Assembly: GCF_010468565.1 (NCBI RefSeq)
Contig: NZ_WUEG01000007.1
Span: 62,001 to 126,000, forward strand
Source of the DNA: Allomuricauda sp. TY007
GTDB lineage: Bacteria > Bacteroidota > Bacteroidia > Flavobacteriales > Flavobacteriaceae
Reading direction: 5' to 3'
DNA length: 64,000 nucleotides
Positions 18,668-26,681 of the stretch are shown here, piece by piece. Numbering within the stretch: the first letter of the stretch is position 1; every line of letters starts with the position of its first letter. The position numbers and the translations under genes are program-made. The notes beneath the pieces are model-generated. The model was given only the letters and a program-made list of their open reading frames with translations, was not told where the DNA came from and ran no database searches.

Positions 18668-19048
18668 ATGAAAAGAATTTGGTCATTTTCGGCAATGGTC
18701 CTTTTGTTTATGGCAATGCAGAGCTGTGGCCCTGTGTTGGTTTCGCACAATTTGGCAGACCCTCCCCCACCCTGGTTTTATCCCAACAGAATTGAAACTG
18801 TACGATATGTTTATTTTCCGGAACTGAGCATTTATTACGATCTATCGGCCAGAACCTACATCTATTTTGATGGCGGGGTATGGCTAAGGAGAAAAGTATT
18901 ACCGCCCCGATACCGTACGCAAGACCTGAACCGATCTCGGTATGAACGTATCAGGAATTACTATGAGGATGACATTAGGCGGTATCACGATCAGAACAAT
19001 GCGGACAGGGGACGAAGCAATAAAAGTGTTGGAAGAAGGAACAAATAA
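18668..19048 (+). CDS. Small lipoprotein, unknown function
   Basis: A 126-aa protein with a lipoprotein signal (LLFMAMQSC near residue 20), a Pro-rich turn (DPPPPWFYPN), a Tyr/Phe-rich middle with two short repeats (YVYFPELSIYYDLSARTYIYFDGGVWLRR), and an Arg/Asn-rich tail. Probably periplasmic or outer-membrane attached. No family recognised. It is divergent from the coiled-coil gene around one palindrome and convergent to the ribonucleotide reductase gene. Confidence 0.72.
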   Translation: MKRIWSFSAMVLLFMAMQSCGPVLVSHNLADPPPPWFYPNRIETVRYVYFPELSIYYDLSARTYIYFDGGVWLRRKVLPPRYRTQDLNRSRYERIRNYYEDDIRRYHDQNNADRGRSNKSVGRRNK

Positions 19049-19062
19049 GCCATAAAGCTTCT

Positions 19063-20781
19063 TCAGCAATTGGAGCTCTTGTTCAGCCTACAGGCTTGCA
19101 ATACTTGGTCCGCTTTGCTGCCGTCTCTGTAAATGGTGATTCCCTTCAATCCATATTCCCAAGCGGTCCAATATATCTCCGAAACGGTTTCCACTGGGGT
19201 TTCTTTGGACAGGTTTATGGTCTTTGATACAGCATTGTCCGTATATTTTTGAAAAGCATGTTGGTGGCGCAAATGATATTGCCAGGGTATCTCCAAACTG
19301 GTCTCGAACAACTTTTTGAGCTCTTTAGGAACCATTTTCGAGCGCTGGACACTTCCCGTTTCCAACACCTCCGATTTCAACTTTTCCGTCCATAGCCCAA
19401 GTGTCTTCATGTTTTCCACAAAAACGGAATTGATTTCTGTCTGAGTTTTGTTCCCCATGATCCCGACACGACGATAGGCAATGGCGTACAAGGGTTCTAT
19501 GGAATATGACGTATCCGCAATAATCGAAATGCTTCCCGTAGGGGCAATGCTGTTGCAGGTGGCATTTCTCATGGGTCTGTTTGGATGGAAAATGCTATTT
19601 GCCCATTTGGGAAACACCCCTCGCTCCCCTGCAAGTGATTCGGAAACATCATAACTTTTGGATCGAATGAAACGCATGATCTCCTCGCCCAAGCTGACGG
19701 CTTCCCCAGAAGCATAGGGAATTTCCAATCGGGCCAACATTTCCGCCCAGCCCATCACGCCCAGCCCTACTTTACGGGAATTCTTGGTCCGGGCCTCAAT
19801 TTGAGGTATTAGGTAATGATTTGCCGATATCACATTGTCCAAAAACCTCATTGAGGCTTCGATAGTCTTTTCGAGCATATCCCAATCAACCTTTCTTTTG
19901 CCCTTTTCTGATTTGAGCATCTTGGAAAGGTTCAAAGAACCCAGATTACAGCTTTCATATTCAAGAAGTGGCACTTCCCCACAGGGATTGGTGCTTTGGA
20001 TAATGCCTTGGTCGGGAATTGGGTTGTGTTTATTGATGGTATCCAAAAAAATGAGCCCGGGATCCCCAGTTTTCCATGCTTGGGAAACAATCAGTCCCCA
20101 TAAAGATTTTGCCTTAATGGCTTTTGTTGCTTCTCCCGTTCTTGGGTTGGTCAGATTCCAATCCGCATCCTCTTTTACCGCCTTCATAAAATCATTGGTA
20201 ATCCCCACGGAAAGATTAAAGTTTTGGAGCGTTTTGCCTTCGGATTTTGCCAAAATGAATGCCTCAATATCCGGATGATCCACATTCAGGATTCCCATAT
20301 TGGCCCCTCTCCTTTTCCCACCTTGTTTTACATGCTCCGTGGCCGTGTTATATATTTTGATAAAGGCAATCGGGCCCGAAGAAGTCCCTCCGGAAGATAC
20401 AATTCTGTCCCCGTGGGGCCGAAGCTTTGAAAAATTATATCCAGTACCCCCTCCATTTTGATGAATCAGGGCAGTGCTCTTCAGTGTGCTAAAAATACCG
20501 TCCAAGCTATCCTCTACCGGAAGCACAAAACATGCACTCAGCTGTCCTTTGGGCAATCCTGCGTTCATCAAGGTCGGTGAATTGGGCAAAAAATGAAGAT
20601 TGGCCATCAAATCGTAAAACCTACCCTCCCAGCCAGCTTTATTCTTCTCCTCCTCTACACTTGCAATATGTTTGGCTACTCTCTTAAAAAGCCCATGGGG
20701 TGTTTCAATAATCTTTCCCGAAGGGTTCCTGAGCAAGTATCTTGCCTGTAACAACTGCTGTGCATTGGTTGTTCGTTTCAT
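19063..20781 (-). CDS. Adenosylcobalamin-dependent (class II) ribonucleotide reductase
   Basis: Makes deoxyribonucleotides without oxygen, using coenzyme B12. ATG 20781 (MKRTTNAQQL) is preferred to a GTG at 20802. About 572 aa, the short form without an ATP-cone. Visible are LPNSPTLMNAG, the first redox Cys in QLSACFVLPVEDS, GGGTGYNFSKLRP, the radical Cys and Glu in NPCGEVPL, and SIAPTGSISIIADTSYSIEP. Two C-terminal cysteines (ACRLNKSSNC) may be the re-reduction pair. It follows a universal stress gene by 50 bp, so both share promoter 5. An oxygen-independent enzyme in this place fits a low-oxygen survival role, like NrdZ of the DosR regulon. Confidence 0.9.
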   Translation of the reverse strand: MKRTTNAQQLLQARYLLRNPSGKIIETPHGLFKRVAKHIASVEEEKNKAGWEGRFYDLMANLHFLPNSPTLMNAGLPKGQLSACFVLPVEDSLDGIFSTLKSTALIHQNGGGTGYNFSKLRPHGDRIVSSGGTSSGPIAFIKIYNTATEHVKQGGKRRGANMGILNVDHPDIEAFILAKSEGKTLQNFNLSVGITNDFMKAVKEDADWNLTNPRTGEATKAIKAKSLWGLIVSQAWKTGDPGLIFLDTINKHNPIPDQGIIQSTNPCGEVPLLEYESCNLGSLNLSKMLKSEKGKRKVDWDMLEKTIEASMRFLDNVISANHYLIPQIEARTKNSRKVGLGVMGWAEMLARLEIPYASGEAVSLGEEIMRFIRSKSYDVSESLAGERGVFPKWANSIFHPNRPMRNATCNSIAPTGSISIIADTSYSIEPLYAIAYRRVGIMGNKTQTEINSVFVENMKTLGLWTEKLKSEVLETGSVQRSKMVPKELKKLFETSLEIPWQYHLRHQHAFQKYTDNAVSKTINLSKETPVETVSEIYWTAWEYGLKGITIYRDGSKADQVLQACRLNKSSNC

Positions 20782-20831
20782 GGTATGTTGAAATATTCCC
20801 ACTCAATTATGATGGAAAACATGCCTTGTGG

Positions 20832-21680
20832 TTACTTTCCTTCGAGATGGGGCAAAACCATAAATGGGATATCGAGATGCATGCCTATTTTTCTGATAAC
20901 CGGCCGGATGAACAGGCTTTCTAAAAAAGTATGTTTGTTCATGATCATGACCAAGAGATTGATTTTGTTCTTTTTTTGAAAGTCATTGATCCCCTCTATG
21001 ACCCCATTGATCGGAGCCTCATGGAATATATAAGTATGGGGCTTCAAAAGCTGTTCGAGTTTTCCCTTGTTCTTCATCTGGAATTCTGTCATACTATTAC
21101 CCGTTGAAATATGCAGGATGTTGATATTCCCATTATTTTCACTTGCCAAAAAAAGAAGTTCCTCAATTATTTTTTTATCATAATCAACCTCTAAATCCAC
21201 AGGAAATAGGATTTGTTTAGGGCTTTCGTATTCAAATTCCCCGGGAACTGCTATTAGTGGACATTTTGCTTTTTTTATAGCATGGACGGTATTACTGCCA
21301 AACAGTAATTCCTTGGCTCCGGTAACACCCTTTGTTCCCATCACAATCAAGTTTATCCCTTCTTTTTTTACCAACTCCCCTATTTCATCCACTAGTTGAT
21401 TGAAGGCTCCTTGCAATACAAATTTGTGCTTGGGGTTTGCATAATCGGCTTCCAGTTCTTCCTTCAATGCATTTAGTTGATCCATTGTCTGGTTTTGGTA
21501 AAAGACCAAAGGGTTTGTTTCATAGGAATCCATTGTCCAACTTTCAATACTGTACACGGGAATACCATAAGTGTGCAACAAATAAAAGGTACATGGCGCA
21601 TCCTTATAAAGCTTTAGAGCATAGATAATGGCGTTTTTTGCATTTTGGGAAAAATCAGTCGGAAGCAATACCTTTTTCAT
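20832..21680 (-). CDS. Universal stress protein, tandem UspA domains
   Basis: 282 aa with two Usp domains. The first (MKKVLLPTDFSQNAKNAI) carries the ATP-binding loop VMGTKGVTGAKELLFGSNT. The second (KQILFPVDLEVDYDKKII) is shorter and lacks a clear Gly loop. It is a paralogue of the Usp at 9746 but divergent. First gene of an operon with the class II ribonucleotide reductase, driven by promoter 5. Confidence 0.92.
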   Translation of the reverse strand: MKKVLLPTDFSQNAKNAIIYALKLYKDAPCTFYLLHTYGIPVYSIESWTMDSYETNPLVFYQNQTMDQLNALKEELEADYANPKHKFVLQGAFNQLVDEIGELVKKEGINLIVMGTKGVTGAKELLFGSNTVHAIKKAKCPLIAVPGEFEYESPKQILFPVDLEVDYDKKIIEELLFLASENNGNINILHISTGNSMTEFQMKNKGKLEQLLKPHTYIFHEAPINGVIEGINDFQKKNKINLLVMIMNKHTFLESLFIRPVIRKIGMHLDIPFMVLPHLEGK

Positions 21681-21705
21681 AGTACATCTATTTGGAAATG
21701 TTCAC

Positions 21706-21748
21706 CAAAATTAGAATATAAGAAGCGGCCAAACCATGACTTAGGTCA
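21706..21748 (-). promoter_or_regulatory. Composite CRP-type promoter 5 (Usp-RNR operon)
   Basis: TGACTTAGGTCA at 21737-21748, 23 bases on the minus strand, then perfect TAATTTTG at 21713-21706. The predicted transcript begins near 21701, about 20 nt before the Usp ATG. The rest of the gap up to 21856 shows nothing further. Confidence 0.82.
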
Positions 21749-21856
21749 TTTTCAAAACCTTACCGCCCTTTACCCATTTTTTCCCTTGCTTAGTGTAAGG
21801 CCCGATTTATGTTTTTAAGAGATAATGTTCTTATTACATCTTGACTTAGATTTGGT

Positions 21857-22012
21857 TTACAGACCTCTTTTTTTCATTTCCAATTTCAATTTCTCTGGAA
21901 TATCCCTACACCCACAATTCTTTTGGTGTTCCAAATGCCACACTATCCGTTCATCTACAGTAGGATTTTTGGGCATTTTGTTTGCAATGTGCCAATTCTT
22001 GTTGAGTTTCAT
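21857..22012 (-). CDS. Small conserved-looking protein, 51 aa
   Basis: A short reading frame too small for most cut-offs: MKLNKNWHIANKMPKNP at the start, then a His/Cys cluster (WHLEHQKNCGCRDIPEKL) and a basic helical tail. The composition (H-x2-H, C-G-C) suggests a possible small metal-binding unit, and I recall similar short proteins in flavobacteria, but no function is known to me. It lies 65 bp after the flavodoxin-like gene on the same strand and so may be the last gene of that operon. Confidence 0.65.
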   Translation of the reverse strand: MKLNKNWHIANKMPKNPTVDERIVWHLEHQKNCGCRDIPEKLKLEMKKRGL

Positions 22013-22077
22013 TATACTTTATTTTAATGATTGATTCCAGCCCATCTGCATAGAAAAGGATAAGATGATCGGCAATG

Positions 22078-22623
22078 TTAAAATTCTAAAAGGTAGTTGT
22101 TACTGTTTTCAAGAGGCAATAAAGTATCCAGTTTCAATATGATCCAATCCGTATACAGGGTTATATTTTTTATGACGGATTCGCCTGCCAAGCCATCTAC
22201 TCCCTCAATGGTGTTGCTTCCTTCTCCCGACGTAGTGAGTACGATAATCTTTTTAAGATGGTTCTTGTTAGCGTTAACGAATGCATCGACCGCTTCGGGT
22301 GGTTTTCCATATTCCCAAGTATGTAATAAGCATACTGCATTAAAATCTGAGTGGTCTATCCTGGGAAGATCGGAAATGTCTATTATCTTAATGAATACCG
22401 AATCATTTTCGTAATAGCGGACGACGTTCTGTACCAAGGAATCTTTAAAAGTGCTCCCCTGGGTGGCAATGAGCAGTCTTTTGTCGAACGTTGGGGAATA
22501 TACCGAATGTGCCTCTACCGTATCCATGGAATAGTTATTCTTGTACCATAACGCCAATAAGAAGAATAAGGCCACGACCATAATCAATATCCAAACCACC
22601 ACTTTGTACCGTTTCACTTTCAT
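22078..22623 (-). CDS. Membrane-anchored flavodoxin-like protein
   Basis: 181 aa with one N-terminal membrane helix (VVVWILIMVVALFFLLALWY) and an exported domain that looks like a flavodoxin fold: RLLIATQGSTFKDSLVQNVV at the phosphate-loop position, AVCLLHTWEYGKPPEAVDAF and KKIIVLTTSGEG, a pattern seen in flavodoxin/menaquinone-dependent redox proteins. FMN binding is not assured because the loop is not a canonical T-x-T-G-x-T. It overlaps the preceding small gene by 4 bp. Regulated with it by promoter 6. Confidence 0.7.
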   Translation of the reverse strand: MKVKRYKVVVWILIMVVALFFLLALWYKNNYSMDTVEAHSVYSPTFDKRLLIATQGSTFKDSLVQNVVRYYENDSVFIKIIDISDLPRIDHSDFNAVCLLHTWEYGKPPEAVDAFVNANKNHLKKIIVLTTSGEGSNTIEGVDGLAGESVIKNITLYTDWIILKLDTLLPLENSNNYLLEF

Positions 22624-22871
22624 GTTTTCCTTTTTTGAGGTTCCTTTTGCACCGAATGGGCACTCCTATTATGGGTCTTTGCATATTGACCCAAAAGCTC
22701 CTCCAAACTTTGCAGATAGTTTTCCAAGGTCTTTTGATCTATATTGGGATGGGACAGCACAGGAAGGGTCATGGGATCTTCATCCAAAAAGTGGTATAGT
22801 TCAGGGTATTGCGATTCCATGGTATTGGTCAATATGGTAATCCTGTTCAATATGGAATTCAACTCTCTCAT
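22620..22871 (-). CDS. Small hypothetical protein
   Basis: 83 aa starting at ATG 22871 (MRELNSILNRI); a TTG at 22883 would add four residues. Soluble, helical and acidic in the first half, basic at the end (KEPQKRKT). No family recognised. Its stop overlaps the start of the membrane-anchored flavodoxin-like gene (ATGA), so the two proteins are probably made together. Confidence 0.68.
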   Translation of the reverse strand: MRELNSILNRITILTNTMESQYPELYHFLDEDPMTLPVLSHPNIDQKTLENYLQSLEELLGQYAKTHNRSAHSVQKEPQKRKT

Positions 22872-22936
22872 GGTTTTAGGCAACTGTTAACTACAATGCA
22901 TGTATACTTTATTCGCTTTTCATGATGATAATTCAA

Positions 22937-22979
22937 TAAAATTAGTGGCTAAGGCATACTTTGAAAATGATCTTAATCA
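22937..22979 (-). promoter_or_regulatory. Composite CRP-type promoter 6
   Basis: TGATCTTAATCA at 22968-22979, 23 bases on the minus strand, then TAATTTTA at 22944-22937. Serves the 22871-21857 minus-strand operon, leader about 60 nt. Confidence 0.78.
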
Positions 22980-23000
22980 TACTAAAATGAACACCTTGAA

Positions 23001-23043
23001 TGATGAACATCATTGATAGAGTCAAGTCTTGGTTTTAACTTTC
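23001..23043 (+). promoter_or_regulatory. Composite CRP-type promoter 7 (hydrolase-PRTase)
   Basis: TGATGAACATCA at 23001-23012, 23 bases, then TAACTTTC at 23036-23043. Only 21 bases separate it from the palindrome of promoter 6, which faces the other way. The leader to the hydrolase ATG would be about 107 nt. Confidence 0.72.
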
Positions 23044-23155
23044 TATTCAAATTGGGCACAACACAGTATAGGGCATTTTTGTGCCTCATTTTTGGATGGA
23101 TGCTTAAAACACTCAATACTGTAAAAAGCCATGGATTTCTAACAAAGAGAAAAAC

Positions 23156-23821
23156 ATGAAGACAGAAGAACAAAATACAATGATTCACATATCCCTTAAA
23201 GATGTTGTCTTGGAGGGATTTTTGCACATCCCTGTCCATCCCAAGGGCTTGGTTCTTTTTTCCCACGGAAGTGGCAGTGGCCGTTTGAGTCCGAGAAACA
23301 ACTATGTTGCCAATATATTGCAACAGAAAGGGATGGCCACACTTTTGTTCGACCTTTTAACCGAATCCGAGGACAAGATCTATGAAAATAGGTTCGACAT
23401 TGACAAACTCACCCAACGCCTCATCAAAACAACGCAATGGGCCCAAGAACACCAACAAACCAAGGAATTGCCCATAGCATATTTTGGTGCCAGCACCGGT
23501 GCCGCATCAGCACTCAGGGCAGCGGCTTTTTTTGGAAACACTATCAAAGCTGTGGTATCCCGCGGAGGAAGACCGGACCTGGCCATGGACGAACTTTACA
23601 AAGTAAAGGCACCCACACTATTGGTCGTAGGCTCTCTGGACACCTATGTAATCTCGTTGAACCAAAGAGCATACGAAAATCTAAAATGCAAGAAAAAACT
23701 GGAAATAATCCCCGATGCGGGACACTTGTTTGAGGAACCGGGCAAGTTAAGAGAAGTGGCAGATGTGTCAAGTGCTTGGTTATTGAAATGGTTTGAAAAA
23801 ATTATAGAGGGAAATGTTTAG
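23156..23821 (+). CDS. Alpha/beta hydrolase, dienelactone-hydrolase-like
   Basis: 221-aa cytoplasmic hydrolase. HGSGSGRLSPRNNYVA forms the oxyanion region, the nucleophile elbow is FGASTG (Ser about residue 110), and the acid and His are in VVGSLDTYV and PDAGHLFEEPG. No signal peptide. It overlaps the phosphoribosyltransferase gene by 8 bp; the same two activities are fused in a single protein, Rv0571c, of M. tuberculosis, which supports a joint role. Substrate unknown. Confidence 0.85.
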   Translation: MKTEEQNTMIHISLKDVVLEGFLHIPVHPKGLVLFSHGSGSGRLSPRNNYVANILQQKGMATLLFDLLTESEDKIYENRFDIDKLTQRLIKTTQWAQEHQQTKELPIAYFGASTGAASALRAAAFFGNTIKAVVSRGGRPDLAMDELYKVKAPTLLVVGSLDTYVISLNQRAYENLKCKKKLEIIPDAGHLFEEPGKLREVADVSSAWLLKWFEKIIEGNV

Positions 23822-24437
23822 GAACAGAACAGATGCCGCACTGCAATTGGCAGAAAGACTTGAAAAATACAAGGACAAGAATGTAGTGGTACTTGCCATA
23901 CCCAAAGGCGGGATTCCCTTGGGGATGATCATTGCCAAAGCCTTGAACGCCCCGTTGGATGTAGCTCTTTCCAAAAAAATCGGCCACCCCTACAACAAGG
24001 AATACGCCATTGGGGCCGTAAGTCTGGAAAATGTGGTCCTTACCAATGACCATGGAGTGGCCAAAAGCTACATCACCGAGGAAACGGAACGCATCCGTAA
24101 AAAACTACAAAGTAGATTTGAAATGTACCACCAGAATAGGGCACCTATATCTTTGAAGGGTAAGACCATCATTATTGTGGATGATGGCATCGCGACCGGC
24201 AATACCATAAAAGTAACGGCCCAATTGGTCCAAAACCAGCATCCACAAAAAACCATAGTGGCTGTTCCCGTTGCGCCCCGGGGTGCCATCCAAAACCTTC
24301 AGGATTCCAAATACATTGATGAGGTGATCTGCCTGATCACTCCCCATAACTTTCATGCCGTTGGGCAGTTCTATTCAGAATTTGAACAAGTCTCCGAGGA
24401 AGCGGCCACCACTTTGTTAGAACAGGCGGGCCGATAG
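23814..24437 (+). CDS. Phosphoribosyltransferase family protein
   Basis: 207 aa, type I PRTase fold. The start MFRNRTDAALQLAERLEKY leads to VVLAIPKGGIPLG (PRTase loop I), DVALSKKIGHP, and the PRPP-binding motif IIIVDDGIATGNT, followed by VAVPVAPRGAIQNL. Proteins of this group are often next to or fused with dienelactone-hydrolase-like domains and universal stress genes; the purine or other acceptor is not known. Translation is coupled to the upstream hydrolase by an 8-bp overlap. Confidence 0.9.
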   Translation: MFRNRTDAALQLAERLEKYKDKNVVVLAIPKGGIPLGMIIAKALNAPLDVALSKKIGHPYNKEYAIGAVSLENVVLTNDHGVAKSYITEETERIRKKLQSRFEMYHQNRAPISLKGKTIIIVDDGIATGNTIKVTAQLVQNQHPQKTIVAVPVAPRGAIQNLQDSKYIDEVICLITPHNFHAVGQFYSEFEQVSEEAATTLLEQAGR

Positions 24438-24486
24438 TGGAAAATGTGATCTTCAATTCAATGGAATGACTCATTCTGTGGTTCAT

Positions 24487-24897
24487 CTACATATCAAAAA
24501 TGACATGGCTCTCCCAAATATTTTCCCCATTCCTTCCCGCATGGGTGCCGAGATATGAAACACCCCTTATCCTTTTATCGAACCCATCCATCCATTTGCC
24601 ATAGAGATGGGCCGAGATACTGTTCTCCGACAGTTCTGAAAAATAAACATTACAGAAAAGGTTTTTATGCATATAGGTAAGGGAAAGTATGTCCGAGAGG
24701 AAATCGACCAAGAGATCGGTTGCATTATCTGCCGAAATCTCAGCGCTCATCTGACAGTCAAAATGATCTAGGTTGTCACAACCTCCGCTTTTCAGGATAT
24801 TGTTCATGGTTCCAAGATTATCCCTCAAAAGCTCCTCGAGCGAGGGTGCCAGGACCTTTACCTCAATTTCTGTCTTATACTTTACCAACCCATTCAT
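24487..24897 (-). CDS. Archease-like protein
   Basis: 136 aa that resembles archease, the activator of RNA ligase RtcB: IEVKVLAPSLEELLRDNLGTMNNIL, DNATDLLVDFLSDILSLTYMHKN, a beta-rich middle and a C-terminal SHVIFDM. The usual N-terminal D-H-T-A-D motif is reduced to YKTEIEVKV, so calcium/metal binding may differ. No rtcB gene is in this window. It overlaps the preceding methyltransferase gene by 4 bp. Rv2630 of the M. tuberculosis DosR regulon is also archease-like. Confidence 0.72.
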   Translation of the reverse strand: MNGLVKYKTEIEVKVLAPSLEELLRDNLGTMNNILKSGGCDNLDHFDCQMSAEISADNATDLLVDFLSDILSLTYMHKNLFCNVYFSELSENSISAHLYGKWMDGFDKRIRGVSYLGTHAGRNGENIWESHVIFDM

Positions 24898-25532
24898 GGC
24901 TTTATCGCTTTTACGGTCACAAAAGACCCCGATCCATGCCCTTCTTTGGGTGTCTGTACCTCTTTAATGTTTTCCAGTTCACCAAAAAGGGTCTGGTTGT
25001 ATTTCAGGTTTTTGAACCCTGTTTTTTTCAGCAGTTGTTCCAACTCGCTTACCGAATAAAAAGTAGCGTTCCTGTAAAAATGGCTCCGGTCCCTTTTTGC
25101 CATATAGGATTGGGCAATACTGCGTTCCTTGTCCAAAAACCCAATTATGATGGCCCCATCGGACTTTAAAACCCGATATGCTTCGGACAGGGCTTTTTTT
25201 ACATTTTTGAAATGGCAAATGGTGACAAACAGTACAAAATCGAAATGCATTGCGGCATAGGGCAAGTGTTCGGCCTTGCCTTTCATGACCTCGACCCCTC
25301 GGTTGTATGCTTTTTTGGCCATTTCCAAAGAAGGTTCTATACCCTCTTTTATGCCCAAGGGCTCGGAAAACCTTCCGGTACCCAGGCCTACTTCAATGCC
25401 CCTAATGTTCTGGGGCAGTTCCAAAAACTGCTCCTGCAATGCCAATATTTCGGATTGATACACCTCGGGGTGATCCTCATACCATTGCTCGTATTGCGAC
25501 ACATATTCATCAAATACTTCTGTAGTTGCCAT
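24894..25532 (-). CDS. Class I SAM-dependent methyltransferase
   Basis: 212-aa methyltransferase. Motif I is IEVGLGTGRFSEPLG (about residue 42), with the acidic residue after strand 2 in GIEPSLEMAKKA, motif IV DFVLFVTICHF and a helix/strand pattern up to KNLKYNQTLFG. Methyltransferase_11-type; acceptor unknown. The archease-like gene follows with a 4-bp overlap. A degenerate composite promoter lies upstream. Confidence 0.87.
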   Translation of the reverse strand: MATTEVFDEYVSQYEQWYEDHPEVYQSEILALQEQFLELPQNIRGIEVGLGTGRFSEPLGIKEGIEPSLEMAKKAYNRGVEVMKGKAEHLPYAAMHFDFVLFVTICHFKNVKKALSEAYRVLKSDGAIIIGFLDKERSIAQSYMAKRDRSHFYRNATFYSVSELEQLLKKTGFKNLKYNQTLFGELENIKEVQTPKEGHGSGSFVTVKAIKP

Positions 25533-25548
25533 AGCTTACTGTTTTTAG

Positions 25549-25591
25549 AAAATTTAGTTATTGGTCGCACGATCCACAATAATGCAGGTCG
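25549..25591 (-). promoter_or_regulatory. Degenerate composite promoter, low confidence
   Basis: On the minus strand CGACCTGCATTA (25591-25580) is followed after 23 bases by TAAATTTT (25556-25549). Two core positions of the palindrome deviate, so binding is uncertain, but spacing and place upstream of the methyltransferase-archease operon match the pattern. Confidence 0.3.
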
Positions 25592-25664
25592 ACCATTACA
25601 AATTATATGGCCCGAAGCCAGAAGACCAGCACGGACCATACAAACAAAACCAACTAACTAGGAA

Positions 25665-25871
25665 TTATTCACCATCTATTCCAAAAGTAACCTTTGCATT
25701 TACACGGTACTCGGAAATTTGGTTGTTCTTTATACAGACCTGCATGTCCTTCACGTAAACAGATTTGATGTTCCTAATAGTTTTTGACGCCTCTTTTACA
25801 ATGTTGTTTACGGCATCCTCGAAACTCACCGTGGAGTTTCCCAAAATTTCAACGACTTTCAATACTGACAT
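25665..25871 (-). CDS. Dodecin-family flavin-binding protein
   Basis: 68 aa, the usual dodecin size. The sequence MSVLKVVEILGNSTVSFEDAVNNIV leads into a beta-rich half (NIKSVYVKDMQVCIKNNQISEYRVNAKVTFGID) as in dodecins, which form 12-mers that store or buffer flavins. The usual flavin-stacking Trp position reads K-S-V-Y, so an aromatic Tyr replaces Trp. It lies 48 bp after the PepSY-like gene on the same strand and so probably belongs to promoter 8. A flavin store beside a possible LOV sensor and two flavodoxin-like genes is of interest. Confidence 0.85.
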   Translation of the reverse strand: MSVLKVVEILGNSTVSFEDAVNNIVKEASKTIRNIKSVYVKDMQVCIKNNQISEYRVNAKVTFGIDGE

Positions 25872-25919
25872 GATATTATAATTTTATGATTTGTAAAATA
25901 GCCCGGTACAGGCCGAAGC

Positions 25920-26429
25920 TTATAGAAATTCCCCTTTCTCATCCACTTTCACCCGCAATACCTTGTCACCATTTTCCAATTTTAATTTGTATTTTTTGGT
26001 GGCACCTTTTTCGTTGTGGTAAGTGACCAAATAGATGTCCTTGGTAATGGTCCATTCGGGAAATCTGTCCAAAACGGCCTTTTTTACGGTATTGGGCAAA
26101 TTAATGTTCTTAAACCTTTCCGCAGTCCGGATGATTCTTCCGTCCTTGTCATAGGCGGCAAGTATCTTTCCTTCGGGGATAAAGAAATTGATGTTGTACA
26201 GGTCATAGTCATCCTGATAATACTCAGAACCTTTTACATCGAAGGCCGCCACTTTTCTCCTCAGCATTTCAACAGGGATAGAAGCTTCTTCCTCAGTATC
26301 GATGTTGTTCAGATACTTGTAATTGGTCGCGTAAACAATCACCTCCGACAATTCTTCTGTCTTGATGATCTGGGAATGCAAAGAGATGGCAATCCCCAAG
26401 GACAATAGTGTTAAAAGTAACTTTTTCAT
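25920..26429 (-). CDS. Secreted PepSY-like (DUF2874-type) protein, copy A
   Basis: 169 aa with Sec signal (LLTLLSLGIAISLHSQ). The mature protein ends in a PepSY-like/beta-lactamase-inhibitor-like unit: LPNTVKKAVLDRFPEWTITKDIYLVTY followed by KKYKLKLENGDKVLRVKVDEKGEFL. It is a clear paralogue of the gene at 32584 over its full length (for example NYKYLNN, AAYDKDG.IIRTAE.FK and WTITKDIY shared). Role unknown; periplasmic. First gene of an operon with dodecin. Confidence 0.82.
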   Translation of the reverse strand: MKKLLLTLLSLGIAISLHSQIIKTEELSEVIVYATNYKYLNNIDTEEEASIPVEMLRRKVAAFDVKGSEYYQDDYDLYNINFFIPEGKILAAYDKDGRIIRTAERFKNINLPNTVKKAVLDRFPEWTITKDIYLVTYHNEKGATKKYKLKLENGDKVLRVKVDEKGEFL

Positions 26430-26500
26430 GATTATAGTGTTTTTGTTAATGTCTGGGCAATACCGTTGATCCCGTATTGGATCTGTGGCATTGTTATCAC

Positions 26501-26543
26501 TAAAATTATTGGGAAGCCATACCTTTCACAATGACCTAGATCA
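26501..26543 (-). promoter_or_regulatory. Composite CRP-type promoter 8
   Basis: TGACCTAGATCA at 26532-26543, 23 bases on the minus strand, then TAATTTTA at 26508-26501. Serves the PepSY-like/dodecin operon, leader about 65 nt. Confidence 0.8.
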
Positions 26544-26620
26544 CTCCTTCAAATATTGTATTATTATTTTCAATTTATTGTGAACTTGATAGTTATCTAC
26601 CATACTGATAGTGTTTGGAC

Positions 26621-26663
26621 TGACATAAATCATTGGGAATTATTAACCTCGCCATGATATTTG
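26621..26663 (+). promoter_or_regulatory. Composite CRP-type promoter 9 (PEP synthase)
   Basis: TGACATAAATCA at 26621-26632, 23 bases, then GATATTTG at 26656-26663 (first base mismatched, TTTG exact). A start near 26668 gives a leader of about 14 nt to ATG 26682 and excludes the TTG at 26661 as start codon. Confidence 0.76.
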
Positions 26664-26681
26664 TTGCCTAAATCCAAAACC

